DNA of 41,855 nucleotides from an uncultured beta proteobacterium (GCA_903938815.1 CAJAES010000058.1:1-41855), one strand, 5' to 3'. Counted from the stretch's first letter, positions 8,865 through 17,038 are shown. Notes: generated from the letters alone by a model not told the origin. Program-made: numbers and translations.

Positions 8865-9275
8865 TCAAGCGACGATGAGTTGCCAGGCCCAGAGGGCGCC
8901 GATGGCCATCTGAACGGCAAAGGCCGTGAACCGCAGCGTCACGGCGGTGGCGCTCAGCGAGCCCAGATGGATCAGCGATTGCACGATGCGCGCTGCCAGC
9001 AGGGCAGGTGCGAGTGGGTCCGTCACGGCGGCCTGCCCCGTCAGCAGCGCCACACCCATCAGCCCCCCGAAGATGGGCAGGCCTTCGATGCAGTTGGCGT
9101 GCGCGCGTGCCAGCCGCTGCATGAACGGCGAAAGGTTCGCGTTGTCCGGGCGGAACCCGTTGGCCGGCACGCGGCCGGTGAGCACCAGCACCGATCGCAC
9201 CACCTCCATGAGCAGCAGCAGGGCCAGCGCCCAGGCGATGAACCCGGTGAGCGCCGTTGCGGTCGGAGTGGACAT
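8865..9275 (-). CDS. MAPEG-family membrane protein
   Basis: 136-aa integral membrane protein of the MAPEG family (membrane-associated eicosanoid/glutathione metabolism), with four hydrophobic segments. The family motif is visible as RAHANCIEGLPIFGG at about residues 57-71. The start at 9275 is preceded by a clear AGGAG six bases away. Bacterial MAPEG proteins are mostly uncharacterised; glutathione-dependent transferase or peroxidase activity is a family possibility, not shown here. A second, only distantly similar MAPEG gene occurs at 17039-17476. It is a stand-alone gene with a 56-bp gap to the kinase-like gene upstream. Confidence 0.85.
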   Translation of the reverse strand: MSTPTATALTGFIAWALALLLLMEVVRSVLVLTGRVPANGFRPDNANLSPFMQRLARAHANCIEGLPIFGGLMGVALLTGQAAVTDPLAPALLAARIVQSLIHLGSLSATAVTLRFTAFAVQMAIGALWAWQLIVA

Positions 9276-9331
9276 TTTGATCTCCTGTCGGTGACCTTTT
9301 CGGTGGATCTGCCTGTGACTCGGCCTCTGCC

Positions 9332-9841
9332 TCAACAGCCGCCCTTCGCCTGCGAGACCGCGGCCACGCGCTCTGCAACGCTCAGGTCGCCGTGCAGTTC
9401 CAGCACGGGGCACCGCCGGGCTGCCAGCCAGGCGCGGTGCTTCGCCAGGCTGCGGCCCACGGGCGGGCCCTCGTCGTACTGCGCGGCCCACGCCAGGAAC
9501 GCCGGGTCGGCATGCCCGAGTGCGTGCATCTCGCGGTCCCGAAGGCGCTGCACGCGCACGGCTGCGTCCAGGTACAGGAAGACGATGAGGTCGAATGCAT
9601 CCTCGATGTCGGCGCCCCACCCGACGATGGACCCCGAGACGATCGGTCGACTGCACGACTCGACTTCGGCCATCAGCAGGGCCAGGCGTTCGGCTGGGTC
9701 TCGCTTGGCCTGGAAAGGCGGCGTAGTCGGAAGCCAGTAGAAGTCATCGGCGTCGATCTGCCGCCCGCCGAGCGTGTGCGCCAGCGCCGCCGCCAGGGTC
9801 GAGGTACCGGACCCGGACGCACCGGTGATGTGAATGCGCAT
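9332..9841 (-). CDS. P-loop kinase-like protein (AAA/adenylate-kinase type)
   Basis: 169-aa soluble protein opening MRIHITGASGSGTSTL, with a Walker A at residues 7-14 (GASGSGTS), an aspartate pair in IDADDFYW, and FDLIVFLYLD as the Walker B-like strand. Such small P-loop proteins resemble adenylate or shikimate kinases and are usually annotated as AAA ATPases; the substrate is unknown. I used the ATG at 9841 since it places the P-loop at the N-terminus as usual; the longer frame adds 68 unrelated residues. The gap to the VOC gene upstream is 41 bp. Confidence 0.8.
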   Translation of the reverse strand: MRIHITGASGSGTSTLAAALAHTLGGRQIDADDFYWLPTTPPFQAKRDPAERLALLMAEVESCSRPIVSGSIVGWGADIEDAFDLIVFLYLDAAVRVQRLRDREMHALGHADPAFLAWAAQYDEGPPVGRSLAKHRAWLAARRCPVLELHGDLSVAERVAAVSQAKGGC

Positions 9842-9882
9842 GTGACGCTCGGCCGCTGGGCTGTGCCTGCAGGAGGGCCCGC

Positions 9883-10263
9883 TCAGGCGTGCGGCCTGGC
9901 AGGCGTGTTCTGCGCAATGCGCCAGAGCACGCCGCAGGGGTCGAAGAGCGTGAAGTCCCGCATCGCCCAGGGTTGCTCGACGACCTCGCCCACTTTCACC
10001 CCGAACCGCTGCGCCACCCCGGACGCCAGCACCCGGGCGTGCCAATCGTTCACGTTCTCCACCAGCAGGTGCATCTGGAAACTCCGGATGAATCCGGGCT
10101 CGTCGAAGGCCTGCAGGAGAAAGCTCGAGTCTCCGTGCCGCACGTAGGCCAGTTCATCCGAAGCCCAGGGAATCTCGAAACCGAGGGCGAGGTAGAAATC
10201 GCTGGAGACGCGGATGTCGGCAGCGGGCACGAAGGCCTTGGCCTCGACGGTGCGCAGGTTCAT
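9883..10263 (-). CDS. VOC/glyoxalase-fold protein
   Basis: 126-aa protein of the vicinal oxygen chelate superfamily, with two beta-alpha-beta-beta-beta modules: FVPAADIRVSSDFYLALGF at the N-terminus and HLLVENVNDWHARV in the second half, ending in the typical FTLFDPCGVLWRI. Members include glyoxalases, dioxygenases and bleomycin/fosfomycin resistance proteins. The substrate cannot be told, and the usual metal-ligand His is not obvious in the first module. A VOC protein from another subfamily is at 19155-19541. Confidence 0.82.
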   Translation of the reverse strand: MNLRTVEAKAFVPAADIRVSSDFYLALGFEIPWASDELAYVRHGDSSFLLQAFDEPGFIRSFQMHLLVENVNDWHARVLASGVAQRFGVKVGEVVEQPWAMRDFTLFDPCGVLWRIAQNTPARPHA

Positions 10264-10324
10264 GGCATCCCCGATCGATGATCAATGCGAGTGTGGAAAG
10301 TCCTGAAGACCACCCGGCAGAGGT

Positions 10325-10636
10325 TCAGTCGTCCAGTTGAGGGCGGGTGGTTCCCATCCTGACCTTCTGCCCGACGGACTTCTCGAGCGCGTCATAGAAG
10401 GCCCGGACCGCAGCGGCCTCGCCACGCACCGCCCAGGTGTCCTGGTCGCAGGGCGCGCAGTGCGCACGGAAGGCCAGCTCGATGCCCTTCAGGCCCCGGG
10501 TGTCGATCGCCTCGACATCCGGCAGCTCGGCCCTGCAGGCGTTGCACCGGATGACGGGCGGCCGCGCACTGGCGCCCAGCCTGGTCGCCTGTGCGACCCT
10601 GTCGTCCCGCGATCCTCGGCTCTTTGCTTGTCCCAC
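10325..10636 (-). CDS. Hypothetical protein with a CxxC pair
   Basis: 103-aa protein I do not recognise. I chose the GTG at 10636 because GGAGAG lies 6 bp before it. The basic N-terminal third (VGQAKSRGSRDDRVAQATR) is followed by CNAC at residues ~33-36 and CAPC about 30 residues later, which could form a single zinc ribbon. It ends in a short helical region (AFYDALEKSVGQK) and is cytoplasmic by composition. It lies between the VOC and GNAT genes with gaps of about 60 bp on each side. Confidence 0.6.
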   Translation of the reverse strand: MGQAKSRGSRDDRVAQATRLGASARPPVIRCNACRAELPDVEAIDTRGLKGIELAFRAHCAPCDQDTWAVRGEAAAVRAFYDALEKSVGQKVRMGTTRPQLDD

Positions 10637-10692
10637 GCTGTCTCTCCGGAAGTACGCGCCATCAAACCGGCAGTTTAGGGCGGGCGCACGGG

Positions 10693-11214
10693 TCACGGGC
10701 AGTCGTCGAGCGCCTTCCAGAGGTGCAGCTTGGACTGGAAGCCGCTCGGCGTCAGGATGGCCATGGGCTCGGTGCCGAACAGCTGGAAGCCGAACGCCCG
10801 GTAGAGCGCGAGCGCGGGTTCGTTGCCTGCGGTGACGGTGAGCGTCACGGCCCTCACCCCGGCGCGGGACTGCGCGTGTTCCAGGGCCGCCGCGACCAGC
10901 GCCCTGCCCGCCCCCGTGCCGCGATGCTCCGCGCGCACGAACATGCCGATGAGATGGACCTTGTGCCGTGTCTTGGGCTTGTCGGAGAACTCGAGCGCGA
11001 CCGAACCCACCAGCTCATCGCCGCTGAACGCGCCGAACGCGACGCTGCCGCCCTGCGGGTCGGCGATTCGCCGCACCCACCAGGTGTCGGGCTCGCTGGC
11101 ACGCTCCTGCGGCGTGGACGTGAACGCGTCAGCCGCCTGCGCGTAGGCATGCAGCATCAGGCTGCGGTAAGCCGGCGCGTGGCCCGCCGTCAGGCGCGCA
11201 ATGCGCGGGCTCAC
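10693..11214 (-). CDS. GNAT family N-acetyltransferase
   Basis: 173-aa acetyltransferase. The acetyl-CoA motif A appears as RAEHRGTGAGRALVAAAL and motif B as TVTAGNEPALALYRAFGF, both canonical. A GTG at 11214 with AAGG seven bases upstream is the best independent start. The same frame continues upstream without a stop into the C-terminal part of the neighbouring frameshifted acetyltransferase, so the two could also be one tandem-GNAT polypeptide. The substrate is unknown. Confidence 0.82.
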   Translation of the reverse strand: MSPRIARLTAGHAPAYRSLMLHAYAQAADAFTSTPQERASEPDTWWVRRIADPQGGSVAFGAFSGDELVGSVALEFSDKPKTRHKVHLIGMFVRAEHRGTGAGRALVAAALEHAQSRAGVRAVTLTVTAGNEPALALYRAFGFQLFGTEPMAILTPSGFQSKLHLWKALDDCP

Positions 11215-11813
11215 GCTCGCACCTTGGCCAGCCGACACACGCCCTGTGAACCGGGAAGGCGCCCACTCGCTGCGCAGGAGCCCGTAGAACGCGGTGTCCG
11301 ACACCTCGCCATCCACGATCCAGCGCTCGCGAAGCAGGCCCTCCTGCCGCACCCGAGGCGCAGCAGCGTCCGGGCAGAAGCCCGGTTGCGCGGGTCGATG
11401 TCGGCCTCCAGGCGGTTGAGCTGCATGTGCCCGAAGCCGAAGGCCGCCAAGGCGGTCAGCGCCTCGTTCATCCAGCCCCTCCCCCAGGCGAAGCGGCCGA
11501 GCGCGAAACCCAGCTCGGCGCGCCGGCTGGCGCGGCCCAGGCCGAAAAGCGTGCAGGTGCCCACGACGCTGCCCTCGCCGGCGGGGACGATGCCCAGGCA
11601 CAGGTGCCTGCCAGTGGCCATGCCCTTCAGGTCCCGGTCGATCAGCGCCTGAGCCTGGTCCACGGACGTCCAGGGCGGGGTATTCGAGTAGCGCATCACC
11701 TCGGCATCGGCGTGGATGGCGAGCAGTGCCGCTGCGTCCGCGGGCACCAGCGGACGCAGCTGCAACCGGGCGGTGTCCAGCGTGACGCGGTCGAAAGCGG
11801 GCATGAGCGTCAT
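11215..11813 (-). pseudogene. RimJ/RimL-type GNAT acetyltransferase, frameshifted
   Basis: From the ATG at 11813 (AGGA upstream) the sequence is a standard RimJ/RimL GNAT: LDTARLQLRPLVPADAAAL, motif A LGFALGRFAWGRGWMNEA and motif B DPRNRASARTLLRLG. Near 11353-11357 the expected continuation (GLLRERWIVDGEVSD, FYGLLRSEW) moves to another frame. A net loss of one base (or four) in GGGTGCGG would explain it. Either the gene is broken or the assembly has an indel. After the shift the frame stays open into the GNAT gene ending at 10693. Confidence 0.75.
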
Positions 11814-11898
11814 GGCGTCCTCGTGCTGGCGTGCAACCGCCAGGGCGAATCCCGGACAAGGCGAGGCTGCAGCACCGCGGGCGGCATCGTGTACGCGG

Positions 11899-12531
11899 TC
11901 ATGCTCGGCCCGCGCTCGATACGGCGCGTTCCACGGCCAGCCCCAGGCGGTCGGCGAGCGCCAGCACTTCGCCTTCGTGCTCGACACGCACCGCGAAGGC
12001 GCAGACGGTGTCGTCGTTCGCAAGAACGATCAGCGCGAGGCCCTGGCGGCGCAGCGCATCGGCCAGGGCGCGCAACGGTGCCGAGACGGGCGTCTCCCCG
12101 CGTTCTTCCCACCCTTCCCAGGAACGGTCTGCACGGAAGTCGTAGTGCCAGTCGAGCTCGATCCGGTGCGCCTTCGCGATGCGCTCGGCCTGCCACTGGA
12201 TTTCCTCGCGCGCCTTCCAATCGACGCACATCACGCCCAGGTTGCGGGACTTGGGCCCGTTGTTCGCGCCAATCCAGCGCGCCATCGCTTCGGAGGGCGT
12301 CGTCCCGGGCTTCAGCCGCGCCGAAAGCGCGGCGGCCGCCTTGACTGCTGCCTCCTGTGGCAGATGCCCGGTCGCGATTCCGGCGAGGGCCGCGAATGCC
12401 TGCCTCACTTCCGCCGGGTGGGGCGGACTCATCTCACGCCGGATGGCAGCGTCCGACACGGGCGCCGGCTCCTCGGAGCGCGGCAGGGAGTCCAGGTAGC
12501 TTCTCCAGGCTCGGCGGATCGCGGACAACAT
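11899..12531 (-). CDS. Hypothetical cytoplasmic protein, 210 aa
   Basis: The protein starts MLSAIRRAWRSYLDSLP and has no membrane segments. The middle holds CVDWKAREEIQWQAERIA and HRIELDWHYDF, and the C-terminal half ALADALRRQGLALIVLANDD and VCAFAVRVEHEGEVLALADR, a mixed alpha/beta arrangement. I do not recognise a named family with certainty; similar proteins occur as uncharacterised DUF entries in proteobacteria. The start at 12531 is chosen because the upstream extension lacks protein character. The nearest neighbour upstream is the PACE transporter gene, 67 bp away. Confidence 0.7.
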   Translation of the reverse strand: MLSAIRRAWRSYLDSLPRSEEPAPVSDAAIRREMSPPHPAEVRQAFAALAGIATGHLPQEAAVKAAAALSARLKPGTTPSEAMARWIGANNGPKSRNLGVMCVDWKAREEIQWQAERIAKAHRIELDWHYDFRADRSWEGWEERGETPVSAPLRALADALRRQGLALIVLANDDTVCAFAVRVEHEGEVLALADRLGLAVERAVSSAGRA

Positions 12532-12598
12532 CGTGGCTCCGGTGCGGTGTGAGTGCAATCGAAGATCGGTCGCGATTCTGTCATCGCAACCCAGCGCT

Positions 12599-13024
12599 TC
12601 ACTTCGCCAGGGCGGATTGCGGCAGGCCGAAGACCTTGTCGAAGGCCCAGGTGAACACGATCGCATACACGAGGAACATCACCAGGATGCCGAGTTCCGC
12701 GATGAAAGCCGTCAGCAAGGAAGTCTCGAGCCACACGGCCATGAGAGGAACCAGCATGACGACCAGCCCGCCTTCGAAGCCGAGGCCGTGAACCACGCGC
12801 CGCATGAACGATCGCCCCTTGACCTTCTGGCGCGCCTCCCAACGCTCGTAGAGCGAATTGAAGACATAGTTCCACGTCAATGCAATCGTGGACATGATGG
12901 CCGACAGCATCAACGCAGACTCGACGGTGGTGTCGAAACCGAAGCCGATGATCGGGCTCGTGAGCGCTATCGCGCCCACTTCGTAAAGCAGCGCCTGGGT
13001 GACCCGGCGGGCGATGGGTGTCAT
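12599..13024 (-). CDS. PACE-family (AceI-like) multidrug efflux protein
   Basis: 141-aa inner-membrane protein with four helices arranged as two repeated units, the layout of proteobacterial antimicrobial compound efflux (PACE) transporters such as AceI, which export chlorhexidine and other biocides. Visible features are YEVGAIALTSPIIGFGF in helix 1, MSTIALTWNYVFNSLYERWE in the first linker, the second-unit HGLGFEGGLVVMLVPLMAVW, and the charged RQKVKGRSFMRR loop. The ATG at 13024 is used. The substrate range cannot be inferred. Confidence 0.85.
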   Translation of the reverse strand: MTPIARRVTQALLYEVGAIALTSPIIGFGFDTTVESALMLSAIMSTIALTWNYVFNSLYERWEARQKVKGRSFMRRVVHGLGFEGGLVVMLVPLMAVWLETSLLTAFIAELGILVMFLVYAIVFTWAFDKVFGLPQSALAK

Positions 13025-13073
13025 GAATCGAGCATAGCAAAGCGAATTCAGGCGCGGCACAGTGTCGCAAGCC

Positions 13074-13538
13074 TCACGGCGGCGGCGGCTCGGGATCCCG
13101 CAAACCGATCCGCACGGTCTGGGTGGCGAGATGCACCTCCCTCAGGAAGTACGCCAAGCCGACGACCAGCGCCACCGTCGACCCGGTGAACAGCAAGCCC
13201 ACCAGCCACTTCAGGTCGACCTGGAGAAGCACCTCCAGGAACAGGCCCGCGATCACCGTGCACACCAGCAGAGCCGAGAACGTGCACGCCGTGATGGCCG
13301 CACTGGCCAGATGGCGTCTGCTCTCGAGGCTCTGCAGTTCGAGATGCATCCCCGCGGCCGCGCGCAGTTGCTGGGGAATCGAATGCTCGGTCAGCAGGCG
13401 CCCGCGGTCGATGATCCGCGCCAGGCGCCCCGCCATCACGTTCAGCATGCCGGCAATTCCCGTCAACAGGAAGACCGGTGCGAGCGCCAGCTGGATGGCG
13501 AGGGGAACATCCCCGATGTTCAGGGCGACGCTAGTCAT
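13074..13538 (-). CDS. DUF2721-family membrane protein
   Basis: 154-aa protein with three hydrophobic segments: LAPVFLLTGIAGMLNVMAG (about 19-37), a second at ~80-105 and a third at ~110-132. Between the first two is RLARIIDRGRLL, the conserved basic motif of DUF2721 proteins. Function of the family is unknown. Its ATG overlaps by four bases (ATGA) the stop of a small upstream open frame rich in KPDKP repeats. Confidence 0.8.
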   Translation of the reverse strand: MTSVALNIGDVPLAIQLALAPVFLLTGIAGMLNVMAGRLARIIDRGRLLTEHSIPQQLRAAAGMHLELQSLESRRHLASAAITACTFSALLVCTVIAGLFLEVLLQVDLKWLVGLLFTGSTVALVVGLAYFLREVHLATQTVRIGLRDPEPPPP

Positions 13539-13571
13539 GGGTTGCAGAGGTTGCCGGCGTTGCCCGGGTCG

Positions 13572-13598
13572 CCGGGTTTGTCGGGTTTGTCGGGTTTG
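13572..13598. repeat. 9-bp tandem repeat inside a possible small gene
   Basis: Three consecutive 9-bp units (CCGGGTTTG, TCGGGTTTG, TCGGGTTTG). On the minus strand one frame, which ends at 13535 with the stop overlapping the DUF2721 ATG, reads CKPDKPDKPGDPGNAGNLC, preceded by HACGKPCEKRDEPVDPRS. A second frame from the ATG near 13628 encodes a short Asn-Pro-Thr repeat peptide. The ATGA overlap favours the first frame as a coupled small gene, but I see no clear start codon, so neither is called as a gene. Confidence 0.55.
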
Positions 13599-13770
13599 CA
13601 GTAACTGCGGGGATCGACAGGTTCATCTCGCTTCTCGCATGGTTTGCCGCAGGCGTGAGCGCCTGCCGGAGCGGGCGCGGCACTGATCTCGTGGTGGTCG
13701 AGGCCCAGGCTTGCCCTCGGGCGCCTGCGCAAGCCAGGACGGGCGTGATCGTATTCCTTCGGGGCAGCGT

Positions 13771-14301
13771 TCAGCGCCTGACTCGCAGGAACGCACGGGA
13801 CAACAGCAACCCGAAAGCGATTAAGCAGGCCCACTTGGCGGTCGAGAAGCCGCCCGCTGCCGCATGAACGAGCGTGCCACCGACCCAGGCAGCGTCAACA
13901 TGCGGCCACGCCGTCAACCACGCGTGGAGCCCATTTTCCAGGGCGTCGAGCACCGCGCCTGCCGGAAGCACCCAGGGCGCCCATCTTGCCTCGGCCGGGC
14001 TCAGGGCCCGAAGGATCGACCGATGTCGCGCAAGGAGATACCCGAAGACTCCGTAGGCCACCAGAAGGACGCAGTCGAAAGGCAGGTGACGCTGGTAGCG
14101 CAGCAGCGCTTGCGGCGACCACTGATGGACGATGCTGCCAAACGCGCCGGGTGTGAACGTCAGCTGCAATGCCACCACACCCGGCGTCAACGGCCACAGG
14201 TACCACGCAAGCCCCGCGAACAGAGCCAGGGATAGAAAGCCCGACGCCCAGAGCACGAACTCGGGCGCACGCGATGCGCGCTGGCGCCGGGTTGTCACCA
14301 T
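13771..14301 (-). CDS. Hypothetical membrane protein, 176 aa
   Basis: Inner-membrane protein of unknown family with about four hydrophobic segments: VLWASGFLSLALFAGLAWYL near the N-terminus, CVLLVAYGVFGYLLA, WAPWVLPAGAVLDALENG and CLIAFGLLLSRAFL at the C-terminus. The third segment, with DALENGLHAWL, suggests a conserved acidic site within the membrane. It starts with MVTTRRQRASRAPE, a positive-inside N-terminus. It is flanked by about 210 bp of sequence without genes on the upstream side (14302-14510). Confidence 0.7.
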   Translation of the reverse strand: MVTTRRQRASRAPEFVLWASGFLSLALFAGLAWYLWPLTPGVVALQLTFTPGAFGSIVHQWSPQALLRYQRHLPFDCVLLVAYGVFGYLLARHRSILRALSPAEARWAPWVLPAGAVLDALENGLHAWLTAWPHVDAAWVGGTLVHAAAGGFSTAKWACLIAFGLLLSRAFLRVRR

Positions 14302-14510
14302 CGACTTGCGTCGTGAACGACGGAGATCTGCCTTCGAGCGCGGGCTTCGATGGCGCAGGGATTGAATTCATTCATCGTTCGGCGTTACGGGTGAAGGCTG
14401 GTGTCGCGGAGCCGATCACGGCTGAAACAACGGCGGAAACAACGGCAGCAGTGACGCCACCCCACGCGGGGCAGAACGTCCGACAACCGGGTTCGGACGG
14501 GGCGATGAGC

Positions 14511-14981
14511 TCAGGCGCCCCCAGGCGGCAGCCGCAGTTCCATGAAAACACTGTGCGGGTCGGGCAGGTAGTCGCCGAACGGCCCAGATTCGACGAAGCC
14601 GTGGCTTCGATACAGGCTGTGCGCGGCCCCGAATGCGGGGTGCGACCCGGTTTCCAGGCTGAGCACGCCGTACCCCCGGTCGCGAGCCACGCCGATGATG
14701 TGCTGAAGAATCGCGCGGCCGGCGCCCTGCCGCCGCGCTGCGGCAGGCGTGCGCATGGACTTGATCTCGCCATGCCCTGGCGTGAGTTCCTTCAGCGCTC
14801 CGCACCCGAGCAGAGCCGGTCCGTCCCAGGCCGTCCAGACTGTGATCTCGGGCACCCTGAGCCTGGACAGGTCCAGGGCAAAGACCTGCTCGGGTGGAGA
14901 CAGCTCGAACATGTTGTCCAGATGCTCCTGGAGCAGTGCATGGACCGCAGGGCTGGAGAGGTCGTCGACTTCAATCTTCAT
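14511..14981 (-). CDS. GNAT family N-acetyltransferase (PaiA/ElaA-like)
   Basis: 156-aa acetyltransferase starting MKIEVDDLSSPAVHALLQE. The acetyl-CoA motif is AAARRQGAGRAILQHIIG and motif B LETGSHPAFGAAHSLYRSHG. The pattern LSPPEQVFALDLSRLR and GEIKSMR is common in a widespread soluble GNAT subgroup of unknown substrate. It follows another GNAT gene by only 21 bp, so the pair is probably cotranscribed and perhaps on one cassette. Confidence 0.85.
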   Translation of the reverse strand: MKIEVDDLSSPAVHALLQEHLDNMFELSPPEQVFALDLSRLRVPEITVWTAWDGPALLGCGALKELTPGHGEIKSMRTPAAARRQGAGRAILQHIIGVARDRGYGVLSLETGSHPAFGAAHSLYRSHGFVESGPFGDYLPDPHSVFMELRLPPGGA

Positions 14982-15002
14982 GGCGTTCGAAGGGCGTGCG
15001 AA

Positions 15003-15593
15003 TCAGTCGTGGGTGCCGGCGAGCCCGTGGCCGGCATGCCGCGGGCACAGGCCGGCGATGCCATCTCGGAGCTCCCGCTCCATGAAGCGCCAGCGCGCAT
15101 GGAACTCCGGCGGAACCTCGACCCCTTCATATGCCGGGCGGTCCACGAAGCCGTTGTTCTCATAGATGCGGTGTGCCGACTTCATGAACGGGGCAGTATC
15201 CAGGCAGACCCGCTCGTACCCGAACGCTCTCGCATCGGACAGCAGGCGCGCCAGTACGGACTCGCCCAGGTTCATGCCCCGGAACGCCGGCCGGATGTAG
15301 ATCCTCTTCACCTCCGCCTGGCGCGCGTTCAGGCCGCGAAGACCGCCCATGCCCGCCAGCCTTCCATCGATGTTGATGAGATAGAAGACGCCGTCGGGCG
15401 GCGGCTTGCCGCAGGTCTTGTCGATCACGGAGGGCACGTAGTCGCTGACTGGCATGCCGATCACGTCCTCGATGCGCCCACCGAACAGTTGGTCGATCTC
15501 GCGGAAGACCCAGGCCATGTACTCGACGTTCAGCTCGATCAGAGGGTCGCGATGTGTGTGAACGCTGGCGACGATGAACTCCGGAGCGGTCAT
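15003..15593 (-). CDS. GNAT family N-acetyltransferase
   Basis: 196-aa acetyltransferase with motif A IYIRPAFRGMNLGESVLARL and motif B LDTAPFMKSAHRIYENNGF. It starts MTAPEFIVASVHTHRDPLIE. The C-terminal tail (CPRHAGHGLAGTHD) extends past the fold and may be a product of sequence brought in at the 3' end of the gene. The gap to the next GNAT is 21 bp and to the SDR gene upstream 106 bp. Confidence 0.85.
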   Translation of the reverse strand: MTAPEFIVASVHTHRDPLIELNVEYMAWVFREIDQLFGGRIEDVIGMPVSDYVPSVIDKTCGKPPPDGVFYLINIDGRLAGMGGLRGLNARQAEVKRIYIRPAFRGMNLGESVLARLLSDARAFGYERVCLDTAPFMKSAHRIYENNGFVDRPAYEGVEVPPEFHARWRFMERELRDGIAGLCPRHAGHGLAGTHD

Positions 15594-15699
15594 GGGCGGT
15601 CAGCCGCCGCGGCCTGTGCGGACCGATGCACGACACGGGCCGGGACACTCGCGCCAAGGGCGCAGGTTGGCGCAGTCGGCGACGCAAGCACGCGCGCCC

Positions 15700-16380
15700 T
15701 CACCGCGTCACCCAACCACCGCAGACCGGAAACACCTGCCCGACGAAGCAGTCGGCAGCGCTGCTGCACAGATAGGCCGCGAACTGTGCGTCCTCCCGGG
15801 CACCTACCAGCCTGCCCAAAGGGACCTCGCGGGCCAGACGCTCCTGGAATCTCGGGTTCGCCTGCACCTCGGCAGGAAAGTAGGTCGGGTTGTCGACGAA
15901 GTTCTGGGCGATGGCGTTGACCTGCACGTTGTGCGCGGCGAACTCGACACCCACCGACTGGACGTAGGCGAGCTGGGCGCCGCGGGCTGCGCTGTAGGAA
16001 GACGCCCTCTTCATGCCTCGCAGCGCCGACGCACTGCCGATGACCAGGATCTTTCCCGAGCGGCGGCGGATCATCTCGGGCACGGCGGCGCGAACGAGCC
16101 TGGGGAGCGGGTCCACCAGGGCAGCGAAGACCTGACGCCACTCGGCTTCGCTCACCTCGGTCGCCACAGTGGTTGGCGCCGCGAATGCCAGGTTGGCAAC
16201 CAGGATGTCGATGCATCCAGCGGCGCGGACCACACGTTCAGCCGCCTCGGGGTCCGTGAGCGCTTCAGGGCTGGCCACCACGATGGCACCCTGCTCCGCG
16301 AAGACCTCGCACAGCACGGGGCCCATGAACTCCGCCGACTGGGTGATGAGCACTCGCTTGCCGACCAGCGCGTTCTGCAT
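15700..16380 (-). CDS. Halohydrin dehalogenase-like SDR protein
   Basis: 226-aa Rossmann-fold protein of the short-chain dehydrogenase superfamily. The usual TGxxxGxG cofactor motif is replaced by TQSAEFMG (T13-x4-F18-x-G20), and the catalytic triad is Ser116-x12-Tyr129-x3-Arg133 (SASALRG, SSYSAAR), with Arg in place of the SDR Lys. Both patterns are the published fingerprint of halohydrin dehalogenases (HheA-HheG), which turn vicinal haloalcohols into epoxides without NAD(P)H. A halide-site-like NFVDNPTYFP follows near residue 160, matching the family position. The start at 16380 (MQNALVGKRVLI) has only a weak ribosome site. At 226 aa it is somewhat shorter than HheC. Activity is inferred from motifs only. 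Confidence 0.8.
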   Translation of the reverse strand: MQNALVGKRVLITQSAEFMGPVLCEVFAEQGAIVVASPEALTDPEAAERVVRAAGCIDILVANLAFAAPTTVATEVSEAEWRQVFAALVDPLPRLVRAAVPEMIRRRSGKILVIGSASALRGMKRASSYSAARGAQLAYVQSVGVEFAAHNVQVNAIAQNFVDNPTYFPAEVQANPRFQERLAREVPLGRLVGAREDAQFAAYLCSSAADCFVGQVFPVCGGWVTR

Positions 16381-16561
16381 GGTGATTGACCCGGTGGATG
16401 TCACGCAGGCTGTGGGTGGCACCGCCTTGCGATCAGCCCGCTCTGGCAAGGACGCCATGGCGCTACTGACGGGAATGTAACGCCTGCCAAACCCTCGTGC
16501 ACCCCTGGCGGCACTGCGTTCTGCCAGAGCGTCCCCCTGGGCGCCCTGAGGCCACCGCCCG

Positions 16562-16957
16562 CTAGAACCACAGGTCCGATACGCACCGGCCGTCGCGCGG
16601 CAGGTCTTCGAACTTGTCCAGGCCATCGAAGCGGTCGACAGGAACGTCAGCGATGGGCTCCGGTTCGGTCAGCCGGAGATTGACCGCGATGCGGCGCCTG
16701 CCGTCCGCCATGACCTGCTGGCCGCGCCAGAAGGCGACGCAGCCGCACTCCGGGCAGAAGTTGAATGCAACGCCGGTTCCCCGGACGTACGACTTCGTCG
16801 GGCCCGAGACCACGATGCCCTCGCCTTCGAAGTCGTAGATCCAGAGCGCGCCGTAACGCCGGCACACGGTGCAATTGCAGGCCGTGGCACCCGCGGGCAG
16901 GACTGGGTGCGTCCATGTCCACCCGACCGAGCCGCAATGACAGGAACCATGAAGCAT
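16562..16957 (-). CDS. GFA-family (CENP-V/GFA) zinc protein
   Basis: 131-aa protein of the glutathione-dependent formaldehyde-activating enzyme (GFA) family. Zinc ligands are clear: CHC at residues 6-8, CNCTVC at 27-32, and a third site in FCPECGC. Most members are of unknown function; the formaldehyde-glutathione role is proven only for Gfa itself. It is the first of four GFA genes in the window, all divergent from each other in sequence, so they are not recent duplicates. Confidence 0.88.
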   Translation of the reverse strand: MLHGSCHCGSVGWTWTHPVLPAGATACNCTVCRRYGALWIYDFEGEGIVVSGPTKSYVRGTGVAFNFCPECGCVAFWRGQQVMADGRRRIAVNLRLTEPEPIADVPVDRFDGLDKFEDLPRDGRCVSDLWF

Positions 16958-17038
16958 TCACTTCTCCTCGACGACGGCCGAAGCCTGCCGCAACCTGCCC
17001 CTTCACCGCCGTCATCGACGCTCAGCGCGGACGCGGAC

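Noticed and set aside
13572..13598. CRISPR-like or satellite repeat
   Set aside because: Only three 9-bp units without spacers; ordinary slippage repeat, no Cas genes in the window.
14169..15920. Plus-strand frame of 583 codons over the two GNAT genes
   Set aside because: Antisense to two well-supported acetyltransferases and part of the SDR gene; no fold visible.
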